Made by a program: the position numbers and the translations under genes
Source of the DNA: Halovivax cerinus
GTDB taxonomy: Archaea > Halobacteriota > Halobacteria > Halobacteriales > Natrialbaceae
NCBI RefSeq assembly: GCF_024498195.1
Contig: NZ_CP101824.1
Location: forward strand, 2,480,001 to 2,544,000
DNA length: 64,000 nucleotides
Reading direction: 5' to 3'
Shown here: positions 24,472 to 34,032 of the stretch, one piece after another
Layout of the letters: the number at the start of each line of letters is the position of its first letter
Position numbering within the stretch: the first letter of the stretch is position 1
Notes under the pieces: model-generated
Told to the model about the DNA's origin: nothing
The model's input: only the letters and a program-made list of their open reading frames with translations
The model's database searches: none

Positions 24472-25056
24472 ATGGATCCCATTTCGATCGGTCGCCGTTC
24501 GCTGACCGCGATCGGGATCTTCTCACTCTGTCTGGGGCTCGGAGTAGTGCTGTTCGTTCCAATTGTCCCACCCGCTCCGTGGCCTCGAGACGACGAAGTC
24601 GTCGTGACCCTGTTCTTCACGGGAGTCCTGACGATCGTGTGCTTCTACGTGCCGCTCGTCCTGGGAGGTGTGGACGTATCGGGTGACGCGAACGGAGCGC
24701 CGCCTGAACGAGTAGTGTCGACGCCGACTCCCGGCGCTCGGTTCGAACGGCGCCTCGAGAGTCGTTGGTCGGTGACGTTGCCGCGCCAGACGCGGCGGCG
24801 TCTCCGGACGGATATCCGTCAGGCGGCCGTTCGAGCGATCTGGAGACGATCGAACGGCACACCCCGAAGTGCACGTGAAACGATCGAACGAGGGGACTGG
24901 ACGAGCGATCCGGTCGCCGAATCGTTCGTTCGACGCGATCGGGGGTCGGAACGGACGCCCGTCCGGGCCGTGGTCGATCGGGTGCTGTTCAAGACTCGCG
25001 CGCTGCGAGCCGTCCGAGCGATCGTGCGCCTCGAACGGGAGGGACACCGTCGATGA
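24472..25056 (+). CDS. Haloarchaeal two-helix membrane protein of the DUF58 cluster (DUF7269-like)
   Basis: A 194-aa protein with two N-terminal transmembrane helices (LTAIGIFSLCLGLGVVLFVP; VVVTLFFTGVLTIVCFYVPLVL) and a basic, Arg-rich cytoplasmic part. Position and size fit the DUF7269 component that normally lies between DUF4129 and DUF58 in haloarchaea. Its end overlaps the next ATG by 4 nt. The biochemical role is unknown. Confidence 0.68.
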   Translation: MDPISIGRRSLTAIGIFSLCLGLGVVLFVPIVPPAPWPRDDEVVVTLFFTGVLTIVCFYVPLVLGGVDVSGDANGAPPERVVSTPTPGARFERRLESRWSVTLPRQTRRRLRTDIRQAAVRAIWRRSNGTPRSARETIERGDWTSDPVAESFVRRDRGSERTPVRAVVDRVLFKTRALRAVRAIVRLEREGHRR

Positions 25057-26312
25057 TCCGTCGACGGACCGGTCGATGGAACGGCACGGTCATCGTCGCG
25101 TTATCGGCGATCGCCGTCGGCGTCCTGCTAGCGGAGTCGGCGTTGGTGCTCCTGGCGATCCCCCCTATCGTTTTCGTGGGCTATTCACATCTCACGAGGG
25201 ACCCTGTCGTCTCGCTCTCCGTCGACCACCATCTAGCCCCCACGGACCCAACCCACGGGGAGTCCGTCGAGGTCACCGTGACGGTTCGCAACGAGGGCCC
25301 ACAGCCGCTCGCAGACGTTCGAGTGCTCGACGGGGTCCCACCGATGCTCTCCGTCCGTGACGGTACGCCCCGCCACGGAGCCGTTCTCGGGCCCGGTGAG
25401 TCGACGACGTTTTCCTATCGCGTCGAACCGAAACACGGCGTCCACCGATTCGAACCGGTGACGGCGGTCGTCAGGGACGTTAGCGGCCGGCTGGCGATGG
25501 TGACGACGCTCTCGACGTCGACTGCGATTTCGTGCCGGTCGCCGGTCCGGACGATTCCGTTAGAACGGGTCGTCGGGAATCGTCCCGGCGCCACGGCTGG
25601 CGCGACGACCGGGAGCGGGGTCGAGTTCTCCACGGTCCGATCCTATCGATTTGGGGATCCACCGGGACGGATCGACTGGAATCGATACGCACGATCCGGT
25701 TCGTTATCGACGGTCAGCTATCGCGAGGAGCGAACCGAGTCGGTGGTCCTCTGCGTGGATGCGAGGCGCGAGTGCTATCTCTCGGCGGGTCCGGCCGAAC
25801 CACACGCAGTGTTGTACGAACGCGTTGCAGCCAGAGAAGTACTCGACGCGGTGACAGCCGCCGGAACGCCCGTGGGGTTGTCGATTCTGTCGGCCGAGTC
25901 GACGTGGCTCGCGCCTGGAACGTGTTCTCACCACGTCGGGAATATCGAACGGACGCTCGAAGACGACACTACGCTGTCGCTCGAGCCACCGGACCGTCGG
26001 ACGGAAGACGGGTGTGTCGACGCCCACGTCAGCACGCTCCAGCCGGCCGTTCGCGCGGACTGGGGCGTCGTCTTGTTCTCACCCCTCTGCGACGACGTTC
26101 CGGTCGAGATCTCGCGTCGACTCCGCGAACGAGGCTGTTCCGTCGCGGTCGTTTCACCGGACGTCACGAGTGGGAATTCCCTCGCCACCGCGTTCTCGCA
26201 ACTCCGGCGCAGAAATCGTATCGCCACCCTTCGGCGAGCCGACGTTCCCGTCGTCGACTGGGACCCCGAAACGCCCCTCGAGCCGACGATCCGGCGGAGC
26301 GTGGGGCGATGA
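25053..26312 (+). CDS. DUF58 family membrane protein
   Basis: A 419-aa protein with two N-terminal helices (VIVALSAIAVGVLLAESALVLLAI...), then a beta-sandwich module (about 60-150, VTVTVRNEGPQPLADVRVLD). The DUF58 core follows, with the signature VEFSTVRSYRFGDPPGRIDW and RYARSGSLSTVSYREER, then a vWA-like fold (ESVVLCVDARRECYL). Members usually work with a MoxR-type AAA ATPase; none is encoded in this operon. Overlaps both neighbours by ATGA. Confidence 0.85.
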   Translation: MIRRRTGRWNGTVIVALSAIAVGVLLAESALVLLAIPPIVFVGYSHLTRDPVVSLSVDHHLAPTDPTHGESVEVTVTVRNEGPQPLADVRVLDGVPPMLSVRDGTPRHGAVLGPGESTTFSYRVEPKHGVHRFEPVTAVVRDVSGRLAMVTTLSTSTAISCRSPVRTIPLERVVGNRPGATAGATTGSGVEFSTVRSYRFGDPPGRIDWNRYARSGSLSTVSYREERTESVVLCVDARRECYLSAGPAEPHAVLYERVAAREVLDAVTAAGTPVGLSILSAESTWLAPGTCSHHVGNIERTLEDDTTLSLEPPDRRTEDGCVDAHVSTLQPAVRADWGVVLFSPLCDDVPVEISRRLRERGCSVAVVSPDVTSGNSLATAFSQLRRRNRIATLRRADVPVVDWDPETPLEPTIRRSVGR

Positions 26313-27031
26313 GTCGGATTCCTGCCCACCCGACTGATCCGCGACCAGCTGTTCTGAGCGCTGCAGTCGCCTGTCTCGCCGCCTTCGGCGCCGCCATCGT
26401 CGGCTCGACCGGACCCGTTCAGCAGGCACCGTTGCTCCTCACCGGGATCGGTTCGGGACTCTACGCGTGTGGGATCGTCCTTCGGCGCCGTCGCTACCGG
26501 TTCGTCGGACGCGTAGCCACTGTCGTCGGCCCGCTCGTCGTCGGCGGTGCGCTCGTCGGTATCGTCGCACTCTCACCATCGCTGGCGACGGTGCTGCCGA
26601 TCATCGCGTGCGGTCTCGGCGTCGCGTTCCTCACCGTCGGGATGTTTTCGATCGTCGTTCGATGGGCGCGTCAGTGCGCCATGTTCGGCGTCGTCCTGCT
26701 GCTCGGTGGGGTGCTCGCGAATGCGACGATCGGTGAGCCGCCGATCTTGCGATCGGCGTTCGCGGTCACGTCGGTCGTGCTGTCCTGGGACGCCGCCGAC
26801 CGGGCGGTATCGGTAGGGCGAGCACTCGGTCCCGGCGCGACGACGGCGCCGGTGGAAGTGGTCCGGACGATGCCGAGCGTTCTCGTCGGTGGGGCAGCCA
26901 TCGCTCTCACCGTCGGTGCCTCGATGATTCCGGCGGCTGGTGGCACGGTTTTCGGCGTCCTGCTCGTCCTCGTAGCGACGGTCGCGTTTACGCTTGTTCT
27001 CTCACACGCCCCGCGCACGTCGGAATCGTGA
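26309..27031 (+). CDS. Multi-helix membrane protein closing the DUF58 operon (DUF7519-like)
   Basis: The ATG at 26309 overlaps the DUF58 stop and gives 240 residues with about seven hydrophobic helices (PAVLSAAVACLAAFGAAIVG; VGPLVVGGALVGIVALSP; ATVLPIIACGLGVAFLTVGMF; VLVGGAAIALTVGASMIPA; VFGVLLVLVATVAFTLVL). Haloarchaeal operons of this type end with such a protein. It could be the integral scaffold for the DUF58/DUF4129 complex (inference). The frame is open upstream inside DUF58 but that part is a shadow. Confidence 0.68.
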   Translation: MSRIPAHPTDPRPAVLSAAVACLAAFGAAIVGSTGPVQQAPLLLTGIGSGLYACGIVLRRRRYRFVGRVATVVGPLVVGGALVGIVALSPSLATVLPIIACGLGVAFLTVGMFSIVVRWARQCAMFGVVLLLGGVLANATIGEPPILRSAFAVTSVVLSWDAADRAVSVGRALGPGATTAPVEVVRTMPSVLVGGAAIALTVGASMIPAAGGTVFGVLLVLVATVAFTLVLSHAPRTSES

Positions 27032-27179
27032 TGTGGTGGCCGGTGGGTCATGTCCCGTCGATCGTTCGCGCGTGCGGCTGATCGCCGGACGCGATCGAGC
27101 CGATCGATCGGAAATCGAGGGTCACTGCGGGACCAGCGGCGTCTCCGGGTCGGAGACAGGGACTCCGACTGTCCGGCTC

Positions 27180-29399
27180 TCAATCGTCTTTGATCCGACT
27201 GCCGCCCGGCGGCAGGAAGTGCTGAAGTTGATCCGGGCTTGCGATCTTGCGGACGAACGACTCGTCGGCGAAGCGTTCGCGCAATTCGCGGTAGATCCGC
27301 TTTGCCACGTCGCCCTGGGCGAACTGGCCGGGTTCGACCTCGATCGTGGTCACCGCCCGGTCTGCGATCGCGGCCGGCGGTCCACCGACGACGCGGGTCC
27401 AGGGCTCACACTGGATGCCGACGACGACGCCGACCGGCGTATCTCGATGGTAGGTCCGGTCGCCCCGAATTGCGAAGCCGCCCTTCTCCAGATATTCGCC
27501 GCTCTCGGGCGTCTTGGTCACCTGATCGGCGTCGACGGAGTAGACGTCGCCGGCGTAGCGACCGTCCTTCCAGACCGACGCGTAGGAGACGGCGAACTGG
27601 GCGGCCTGCTCGATGCTCGTCTCTGGGAACTCCATGTCGGGACGGGACGATTCGCTGGGATCCGTGGCCTTCAGGACCGTCACCGGCCCGCCGTGGGCCT
27701 GCGTGTGGAAGACGCGATCGCCGGGTTCCAGATACTTGCTCACGAGCTCTTCGTTCTGGTCGGCGTTCCGGCCGCCGATGACGAGGAAGCCGTCGCTGGT
27801 GTGGACCCACCGGAAGCGGTCGAACCAGGGTTCGTTCTCGCGGATCGGGATCGACGAGCGTGAGAGCCAGTCGATCTCGCGGTCGTCTTCGTCCGAGTCG
27901 TCGCCCCCGGTATCGGCGCCACCTTCGCCGTCGGCGGCCTCCCAGGCGGCCTTGCGTTCGCGGACGTCGGCGAGGTCCTCGCGGGTGTTCTCGATCGCCT
28001 GCTGAGCGCCTTCCTTCTTCTCGGCGATTCGCTTCGCCTCGGTGTAGAGGCGATCGGCGTTCTTCTCGACGCCGTCTTCGGCATCGAGCGGGATCCGTTC
28101 GCCGTCGAGATCGATCGTCACGCGGCCGTTCGCGCCGTCGACGCCGACGACCGCCTCGGCCGCGTCGATTCCCTGCTCGGCACCGGCGGCGAATCGTTCC
28201 TCGATCTCCGCCCACGGTGTGCCCTCGGCTCTGGCCTCGCGGACCGTCGTGAGGATCTCGTCGACGAAGCCGTAGTTCGCGTAGAGCAACTCGGCGCGCT
28301 CGCGTTCGGCCGCGGCCTCGCGCTCGAACTCCTCGATCGCACCCTCCTGCTGTTCGATGATGCGCTGTTGCTTCGCGATCTCGGCCTCGAAGTCGGGCCG
28401 TTGGCTGGTCGGCTCGGCTGACTCCTCCTCGGCGAGTTCCAGCCGGTAGAAGTACTCGTCGAGGGCCTCGGTGAAGGAGTCGAACGCTTCGGGTTCGAGT
28501 CCCGCTTGCTGGTGTTCGTCGAGCGGGAACGGCGTCACGTCGACAGGCGTACCGGACGCCTCGGTCTCGTCCTCGTCGTCAGTGTCCGCTGTTGCGTCAG
28601 CCTCGTCGTCAGTCCCGCTGTCGTCCCCGTTTTCGCCTTCTTCGTCCTCGCGTTCCAGATAGAGCCGCGGATCGAACGCGCCGTTCCTGACGTCGATCGA
28701 CAGTCGTTCGATCGCCCCGTAGAGCCTCTCGTATTCGGCCTCGTCGGCGTCGTCGATGTCCATCGTCTTTTCGACACCGGCGCGCGTACAGAGCTCTTCG
28801 GCGTAGAGGCCGCCGAAGTTGAGCTGCGTCGCGAGCGTTCGGACGACGTCCGTATCGGAGTCGTCCATCTGCCGGTCGAAGGCTTCACGGGAGACGGTCA
28901 GCGGATTCACCCGCGACTCGGGGAATTCGTAGCGAGCGCCGGGGGCGACGGTGCGCGACTTCAGTCGGATCGTCTCGAGCGAGTCCACGACCTCGTACTC
29001 GTCGTCGGTGACGGCCACATTGCCCTCGCCGAACAACTCGACGATGAGTCGGGTCGTGGCGTCCTCGCGGTCGAAGACGAACTCGAGGATGCGATCGAAC
29101 TCGTACTGCGAGACGCCGGCGAAGTCGGCCCCGGAGAGCCGGTTCCGGAGCATCTTCGCGAAGTGTGGCGGCCGACCCGGCGCGTCCGGCACGCGCTCCT
29201 GGGCGACCGTGTGGACACGCTTCGTCTCGCCGACCTCGATGAAGAGTTCGACCCGTCCGCGATCGAAATCCCGCAGCTTGAGGCGCACGAGGTCGTCGCC
29301 GTAGAGGTAGGCCTTGTCGACCTTCGCCCCCTCCAGTTCGGAGAGCTCGCCGACGACGGCGGCGAGGTCGACGCTCGAGAGTTCCCGCTTCGGATCCAT
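27180..29399 (-). CDS. rqcH: RqcH/Rqc2/NEMF ribosome quality-control protein
   Basis: Binds obstructed large subunits and recruits alanyl-tRNA for tailing of stalled nascent chains (known for bacterial and eukaryotic homologues; inferred here). The 739-aa protein starts with NFACT-N, including the tRNA-recruiting D102-R103 pair in YEFDRILEF. An acidic insertion (about 230-270), helix-hairpin-helix and long coiled coil (about 330-500, AKQQRIIEQQEGAIEEFERE) follow, then NFACT-R (WFDRFRWVHTSDGFLVIGGRNADQNE, VFHTQAHGGPVTVLK). The ATG at 29399 begins MDPKRELSSVDLAA; a GTG at 29408 would add three residues. Confidence 0.92.
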   Translation of the reverse strand: MDPKRELSSVDLAAVVGELSELEGAKVDKAYLYGDDLVRLKLRDFDRGRVELFIEVGETKRVHTVAQERVPDAPGRPPHFAKMLRNRLSGADFAGVSQYEFDRILEFVFDREDATTRLIVELFGEGNVAVTDDEYEVVDSLETIRLKSRTVAPGARYEFPESRVNPLTVSREAFDRQMDDSDTDVVRTLATQLNFGGLYAEELCTRAGVEKTMDIDDADEAEYERLYGAIERLSIDVRNGAFDPRLYLEREDEEGENGDDSGTDDEADATADTDDEDETEASGTPVDVTPFPLDEHQQAGLEPEAFDSFTEALDEYFYRLELAEEESAEPTSQRPDFEAEIAKQQRIIEQQEGAIEEFEREAAAERERAELLYANYGFVDEILTTVREARAEGTPWAEIEERFAAGAEQGIDAAEAVVGVDGANGRVTIDLDGERIPLDAEDGVEKNADRLYTEAKRIAEKKEGAQQAIENTREDLADVRERKAAWEAADGEGGADTGGDDSDEDDREIDWLSRSSIPIRENEPWFDRFRWVHTSDGFLVIGGRNADQNEELVSKYLEPGDRVFHTQAHGGPVTVLKATDPSESSRPDMEFPETSIEQAAQFAVSYASVWKDGRYAGDVYSVDADQVTKTPESGEYLEKGGFAIRGDRTYHRDTPVGVVVGIQCEPWTRVVGGPPAAIADRAVTTIEVEPGQFAQGDVAKRIYRELRERFADESFVRKIASPDQLQHFLPPGGSRIKDD

Positions 29400-29511
29400 A
29401 CTGTCCACTGTCGCTCCGCCCCAAAAAGGGGTGTCGCTCCGACTCGCACCCAGGTCGACCGTGGATCGATTCCGTGACTGGGCCGACTATTCCGGCCGGG
29501 GAATTAGGTCG

Positions 29512-29769
29512 GTGCAGCGCCTCCGGGTGTCCGTGACAGTGTCCCGAGACCACGATCCCGATGCGTCCGCCCACGTCGGCCCGTATCGCGTCGAGCAGCT
29601 CGCCGACCCCGAACGCGGGCTGCGCGTCGGCTGTGAGCGCCACGACGAGTGGACTGAGTTCGATCCGGGTCGTCGATCGGTGGCGTTCTACTGTCCGGAC
29701 TGCAGCATGGAGATCGAAGTGACGCTCCACGACGACCTGGATTGGCGTGACTGGGGGGAGCGGTGTTAG
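29512..29769 (+). CDS. Small Cys/His zinc-finger-like protein
   Basis: From a GTG at 29512 the frame encodes 85 residues: a beta-rich start (RLRVSVTVSRD), then GCERHDEWTEFD and FYCPDCSMEIEVTLHDD, giving C-x3-H and CxxC as a possible single metal site. The composition is acidic and protein-like, unlike shadow frames. Start choice is uncertain (GTG at 29461 or 29536 also in frame). It is divergent from rqcH with a gap of 112 nt. No family recognised. Confidence 0.55.
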   Translation: MQRLRVSVTVSRDHDPDASAHVGPYRVEQLADPERGLRVGCERHDEWTEFDPGRRSVAFYCPDCSMEIEVTLHDDLDWRDWGERC

Positions 29770-29823
29770 GGCGGCTACTATAGGGGGTAGTCCGTCTATC
29801 GCCCGAGACGCGAGAGAGACTGT

Positions 29824-31542
29824 CTAGAGCCGCTTACTCACGTAGGGGCCGTCCTGGTGGTACCCGAGTTTCTCGCGGTAGTACTCGCGGGCGCCGATAC
29901 CCGAGATGACCGAGAGCTTGGAAAACCCGGCGTCGGCGGCGAGGTCCTCGGCTCGCTCCATCAGTCGACGGCCGTAGCCGCGGTGCTGGTGCTGACCGCC
30001 GTCGCTGGCGGCGTTGTTTGGCTGCGTGCCCTGTCCGCTCGCGGATTCCGGGTCACTTTGCGGCTCGCTCCCGACGCTCACCTCACTGCCGTAGACGTGG
30101 AGTTCGCGAACCAGCGCGGCGTCGTCGAGCTCGGGGCGGACGGGGTCGTTCGGGAAACGGAGCCGACAGAAGCCGATCAGGAGGTTCTGGTCGAAGTCCT
30201 CGACGGAGATGAAGTGCTCCGTGCCGCCGCAGGCCTCGTAGGTCATCACGTCCAGGTCGACGGTTTGGGGTTCCGCGTCGTTCATCCCTACTTCGCGACA
30301 GCGAATACAGTCACAGGACCAGCCGTGTTCGTCCATGCGCTGTCTGGCGAGCTGGCGCAGGTTCGACTTCCAGACGCCGGCGTCGATGAAGTCCGCGGGG
30401 ATGTCCCGCTGGACGCGCTGGAGGCGCGTGTAGCGCGGGATCATGTCCTTGATCTCGGCGACCAGGTCGGCCGCCTCGTCGTTCGTCAGGGGATCGTACT
30501 CGTCTCGGTGCCACCAGTCGTAGGTGGCGGTGCCGCGGACGACGAGCGTCGGGTAGATCTTCAAGTAATCGGGCTTCCAGTCCTCGTTCGCGAAGAGTTC
30601 GCGGAAGTCCTCGAGACACATCTCTTTGCTCATCCCCGGCTGGCCGGGCATCATGTGGAACCCGACCTTGAACGCCGCGTCGCGCAGGCGGCGGTTGGCG
30701 TCGATCGACTCCTGGATGCCGTGGCCGCGGTGCATCTCGCGGTTGATACGCTCGTATGTGGTCTGGACGCCCACCTCGACCTTCGTCCCCCCGAGATCGA
30801 GCATGCGATCGATCTGTTCCGGGTCGCACCAGTCGGGCTTGGTCTCGAACGTGGTCCCGATGTTACGGATCTCGTTCGTCTCGTTTTCGGCGATCACGTC
30901 TTCTATGTATCGCCACTCGTACTCCTCGGGATCCTGCGCGAAGCTCACGCCCTCGGCGGGCTCGGGCTCTTTCTCGACGTCGTAGTCGTTCATCGCCTCT
31001 AACGCCCGCTTGACGAACCACTCCTGGTAGTCGTGACTGCGCGCGGTCATCGTCCCGCCCATGAGGATGAGTTCCACCTTGTCGACCGGGTGTCCTATCT
31101 GGCGTAACTGCTCTAAGCGGAGCGTAACCTGGCCGTACGGATCGTAATCGTTCTGGACCCCGCGCGCGGCCGCCGGCTCCTGGCCGGTGTAGCTCTGCGA
31201 GGAGGAGAACTCCGAGTCCGGGCCGCCCGGACAGTACAGACACTTTCCGTGCGGACAGCGCGCGGGCGAGGTCATGATCGCGACGGGCGAGACGCCCGAG
31301 GCCGTCCTGACCGGCTTTCGTTGCAGGACCGATTCGAGCGTCTCACGCTGCTCGTCCGGGGCGTACTCCAGCAGTTCCGCGTTCTTCGGCACCTTCGGCG
31401 CGGAGTACTCGGAGCACGCCTGCAACTTCGCCGATTCGACGTCCTCTCGGTCGATCTCCCCCGAGAGAATCCGTTCGACCAGCGTCTCACAGACCCGCTC
31501 GAACGCCTCCGTCTCGGTCGGATCGGACGTCTCGGTACTCAC
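29824..31542 (-). CDS. elp3: Elp3 tRNA uridine-34 carboxymethyl-type modification enzyme
   Basis: Radical-SAM plus GNAT enzyme that builds the cm5U-type side chain on wobble uridine using acetyl-CoA. The 572-aa protein has the Elp3 cluster cysteines C96, C101 and C104 (RCPHGKCLYCPGG), the SAM-fold strands GGTMTARSHDYQEWF and KVEVGVQTTYERIN, GFHMMPGQPGM, and the zinc-binding CDCIRCREVG. A GNAT domain makes the last 150 residues (GYGRRLMERAEDLAADAGF). A short Ser/Gln/Asn-rich insertion (about 490-520) precedes the acetyl-CoA loop. Archaeal Elp3 acts without the other Elongator subunits. Confidence 0.94.
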   Translation of the reverse strand: MSTETSDPTETEAFERVCETLVERILSGEIDREDVESAKLQACSEYSAPKVPKNAELLEYAPDEQRETLESVLQRKPVRTASGVSPVAIMTSPARCPHGKCLYCPGGPDSEFSSSQSYTGQEPAAARGVQNDYDPYGQVTLRLEQLRQIGHPVDKVELILMGGTMTARSHDYQEWFVKRALEAMNDYDVEKEPEPAEGVSFAQDPEEYEWRYIEDVIAENETNEIRNIGTTFETKPDWCDPEQIDRMLDLGGTKVEVGVQTTYERINREMHRGHGIQESIDANRRLRDAAFKVGFHMMPGQPGMSKEMCLEDFRELFANEDWKPDYLKIYPTLVVRGTATYDWWHRDEYDPLTNDEAADLVAEIKDMIPRYTRLQRVQRDIPADFIDAGVWKSNLRQLARQRMDEHGWSCDCIRCREVGMNDAEPQTVDLDVMTYEACGGTEHFISVEDFDQNLLIGFCRLRFPNDPVRPELDDAALVRELHVYGSEVSVGSEPQSDPESASGQGTQPNNAASDGGQHQHRGYGRRLMERAEDLAADAGFSKLSVISGIGAREYYREKLGYHQDGPYVSKRL

Positions 31543-31631
31543 TACGCGATGGTGGTGGACGGCCGCGAATAAGCGTATCGGACCGATAGCACCAGCTATC
31601 GGGTGTATCGATCCGCAGGACGGTGATGGTT

Positions 31632-33794
31632 CTACCCGAGCAGTTCGCCGAGTGCGTCGACGGCGGCCTCGTGGACGGCCGCTCGTTCACCCTTCAGGAA
31701 CTCGACGTGGCCATCAGCGCCGCCGACGACGTGGACGCCGGCGTTCGGGAGCGCGTCGGCGATGGTCTCGCCGAGGTCACGAACGTCGACGGACTCGGTC
31801 GCGCGAACGTGCAGTTCGGTCTCGTCGACACCGAGCGTGACGAACGGCGGGTCCGTCCGTCCGCGTTCGCGCCGGTGGAGTTCGTCGAGGAGGAGCCCCG
31901 TCGGTGGGAAGTCGAACCGATGGGTGTACTTGGCCGTGTCGAGGACGGTGATCGTGACGCCGTTCGTCCCGCGCACGCCGGCGTTCTCGCGAGCGGTCTC
32001 GAGTTCGGTCTCGAGCTTGTCGCGGAACTGGCCGGAGACGTGGGTAGCGAGATCCCCGTCCGTGTCGAACAGCAGGTCGGCGATCAGTTCGCGTTTGCCG
32101 TTGTACGACTGGTAGTGTGCCTCGAGGGCGACGGCGTTCCGTCGGTCTTCGAGCGCCGTCTCGTCGTAGCCGGCGTCGGCCGCGAGGTCGACGAACGACT
32201 GGGGCGGCGACTCCCAGTAACTGAGGGCGGGGAGGTGGGCGACCTCGTCGCGGACGTCGGGGTTGACGGCCGACGCGAGCGTGCTCGCGAGCGCCGTGGT
32301 CGTACAGTCTTCGACCGAGACGTCGTGGGTCGACGGCGTGACCGTCGTCGTGACGACGTCGGACAGGTCGTCGGCGCGGCCCGCGTCGACGACGAGGTGC
32401 TCGGTTCCGTACCGATCGAGCAGTTCGTAGGCTTCTCGGGAGGCCTCCGTGCTCCCGGCGTCGACGACGACGACCAGCGGCACCTGTTCGTCGTGGCGCT
32501 CCTTCGCGTCGAGCAACGACGTGACGTCACCCGTCGCGTCGTTCATCTCGTAGCGAGAGCCGTCGAGCGGGCGGCGCTCGACGTAGTGGTAGACGGCGTC
32601 GTCTCGGGTGTGTTTGTCTCGAACGAGCGGAAGGATCGCGTGTTCCAGTCCTGCGGCAGCCGCGTAGCCGTCGGCCGTGTCGCTGTGGCGGACGACGACC
32701 GGCTGACTCTCCATTACGGCCCGCCGGATCGCCGTCGCCGCGTCTCCGAGTTCGGTTTCGACGGCGGCGATCGCCTCGAGGTCGCCGAACGGCTCGACCG
32801 ACGCCGGTCTCGCCTGGTCCTCGATCGCCGCATCGAGTCGCGATCGAACCGCGGCCGCGTCGTCGTCCGTCCGGACGGTCAGCGCTTCGGTTTCGATCTG
32901 GAGGTCGCCGTTGTGTCGTTCGACCTCGCCTTCGAGCGAGACGACGTCGTCGACGTCGACGTCGGGATAGGCGCGAACGCCCGCCTCTTCGAACGCGGCA
33001 CACTCGACGATGCCCGTCTCGTCTTTCAGTTCGAAGACGGTCGGGCCACTCGTCTGGCGGACGCTCGCGATCTCGCCTTCGAGTCGGACGATCGTCCCGA
33101 GTTTGTCCTCGAGTGAATCGATCGTCGTCCGCGCGAGCGTGGCGTCGGCGTCGTCGGACGCCCGATCGTGGGGCTCTTCGTCGGCGACGGCCACCGCGCT
33201 TCCACTGCCGGCGGCGACGGTCCCGCCGTCCTGTCCGCCCGCGGAGGCGTTCCCGGAGGTACTCGTCGCACTCGCGGGAGTGTCGGTGTGTTCGGCGGCG
33301 CTAGCGTCGACCCCAGCGCTGTCTTCGGTTCGGGCGCTCCGATCGTCCTCGCTCGTCGGTTCGTCCGTCTCGGTCGGCGTCTCGTCCGTCTCGGTCGACG
33401 CCGTCTCTTCCTCGTCGGGAAGTCGCTCGCCCGTTTCGGGATCGTCGACGATCGTTCCGCGGAACTCGTCTGCCGATTCGCGGATGGACCAGCCGAGGTC
33501 CACGTTGCCGTTGTCGCGGACCGAGAGGACCTGGACGAAGACGGTGTCGCCGGGTTCCCACTCGAGGCTTTCGAGTCGGCTATCCAGTTCGCTACGGTGC
33601 AACAGGCCGGTGACACGGGGGCCGATATCGACGAAGACGCCGAAGTCGGCGTACCCGTCGACGGTCCCCCGGTAGTACCGGTTGGGGGTCAGTTGCGAGG
33701 GGTCGTCGCCACGGAAGACGAAACAGACGTCCTCTTCGTGGACCTCGCAAACTTCGCCGTCGACAGGCGTGTCGCAGATGATGCAGGTACCCAT
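31632..33794 (-). CDS. Zinc-finger/S1/OB/DHH-type protein with degenerate DHH motifs
   Basis: A 720-aa modular nucleic-acid protein. Residues 4-24 hold C4, C7, C16, H19 and C24. An S1 domain is at about 38-112 (YYRGTVDGYADFGVFVDIGP), then an acidic low-complexity linker (115-200). An OB fold (about 225-305) precedes a DHH/RecJ-like region starting VVVRHSDTADGYAAAAGLE and a DHHA1-like end (VVGGADGHVEFLKG). Catalytic RecJ/DHH enzymes have DHH and several metal aspartates; here that position reads VVDAGRADD after VVVDAGSTE, so nuclease activity is doubtful. It belongs to the haloarchaeal RecJ-like set; a structural role in DNA or RNA metabolism is possible. Confidence 0.8.
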   Translation of the reverse strand: MGTCIICDTPVDGEVCEVHEEDVCFVFRGDDPSQLTPNRYYRGTVDGYADFGVFVDIGPRVTGLLHRSELDSRLESLEWEPGDTVFVQVLSVRDNGNVDLGWSIRESADEFRGTIVDDPETGERLPDEEETASTETDETPTETDEPTSEDDRSARTEDSAGVDASAAEHTDTPASATSTSGNASAGGQDGGTVAAGSGSAVAVADEEPHDRASDDADATLARTTIDSLEDKLGTIVRLEGEIASVRQTSGPTVFELKDETGIVECAAFEEAGVRAYPDVDVDDVVSLEGEVERHNGDLQIETEALTVRTDDDAAAVRSRLDAAIEDQARPASVEPFGDLEAIAAVETELGDAATAIRRAVMESQPVVVRHSDTADGYAAAAGLEHAILPLVRDKHTRDDAVYHYVERRPLDGSRYEMNDATGDVTSLLDAKERHDEQVPLVVVVDAGSTEASREAYELLDRYGTEHLVVDAGRADDLSDVVTTTVTPSTHDVSVEDCTTTALASTLASAVNPDVRDEVAHLPALSYWESPPQSFVDLAADAGYDETALEDRRNAVALEAHYQSYNGKRELIADLLFDTDGDLATHVSGQFRDKLETELETARENAGVRGTNGVTITVLDTAKYTHRFDFPPTGLLLDELHRRERGRTDPPFVTLGVDETELHVRATESVDVRDLGETIADALPNAGVHVVGGADGHVEFLKGERAAVHEAAVDALGELLG

Positions 33795-34032
33795 CTACCC
33801 CAGTAAAATGGATTGAGCGTAAAACGGTTGTCGAATCGGACTCGCCACCGACCGACGCCAGGATCGGCGGTCACCGTCGTCGCCTCCGTCGATTCGCACC
33901 AGGTTTACCTCTCGGGGCCCATCAGGCGGCCGCGGATTGGGCGCACGCGCGAGGTGTAGTAATTGGGCTCTGACTGATCCGACGTCGAGTATCCCTCCGA
34001 GTCGTGTTTCACTCGAAGCCGACCGACGTGTC

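Noticed and set aside
29857-31002. 381-codon plus-strand frame across elp3
   Set aside because: Shadow of elp3, with Val/Ala/Leu/Arg-rich content and no family features; elp3 has complete motifs on the other strand.
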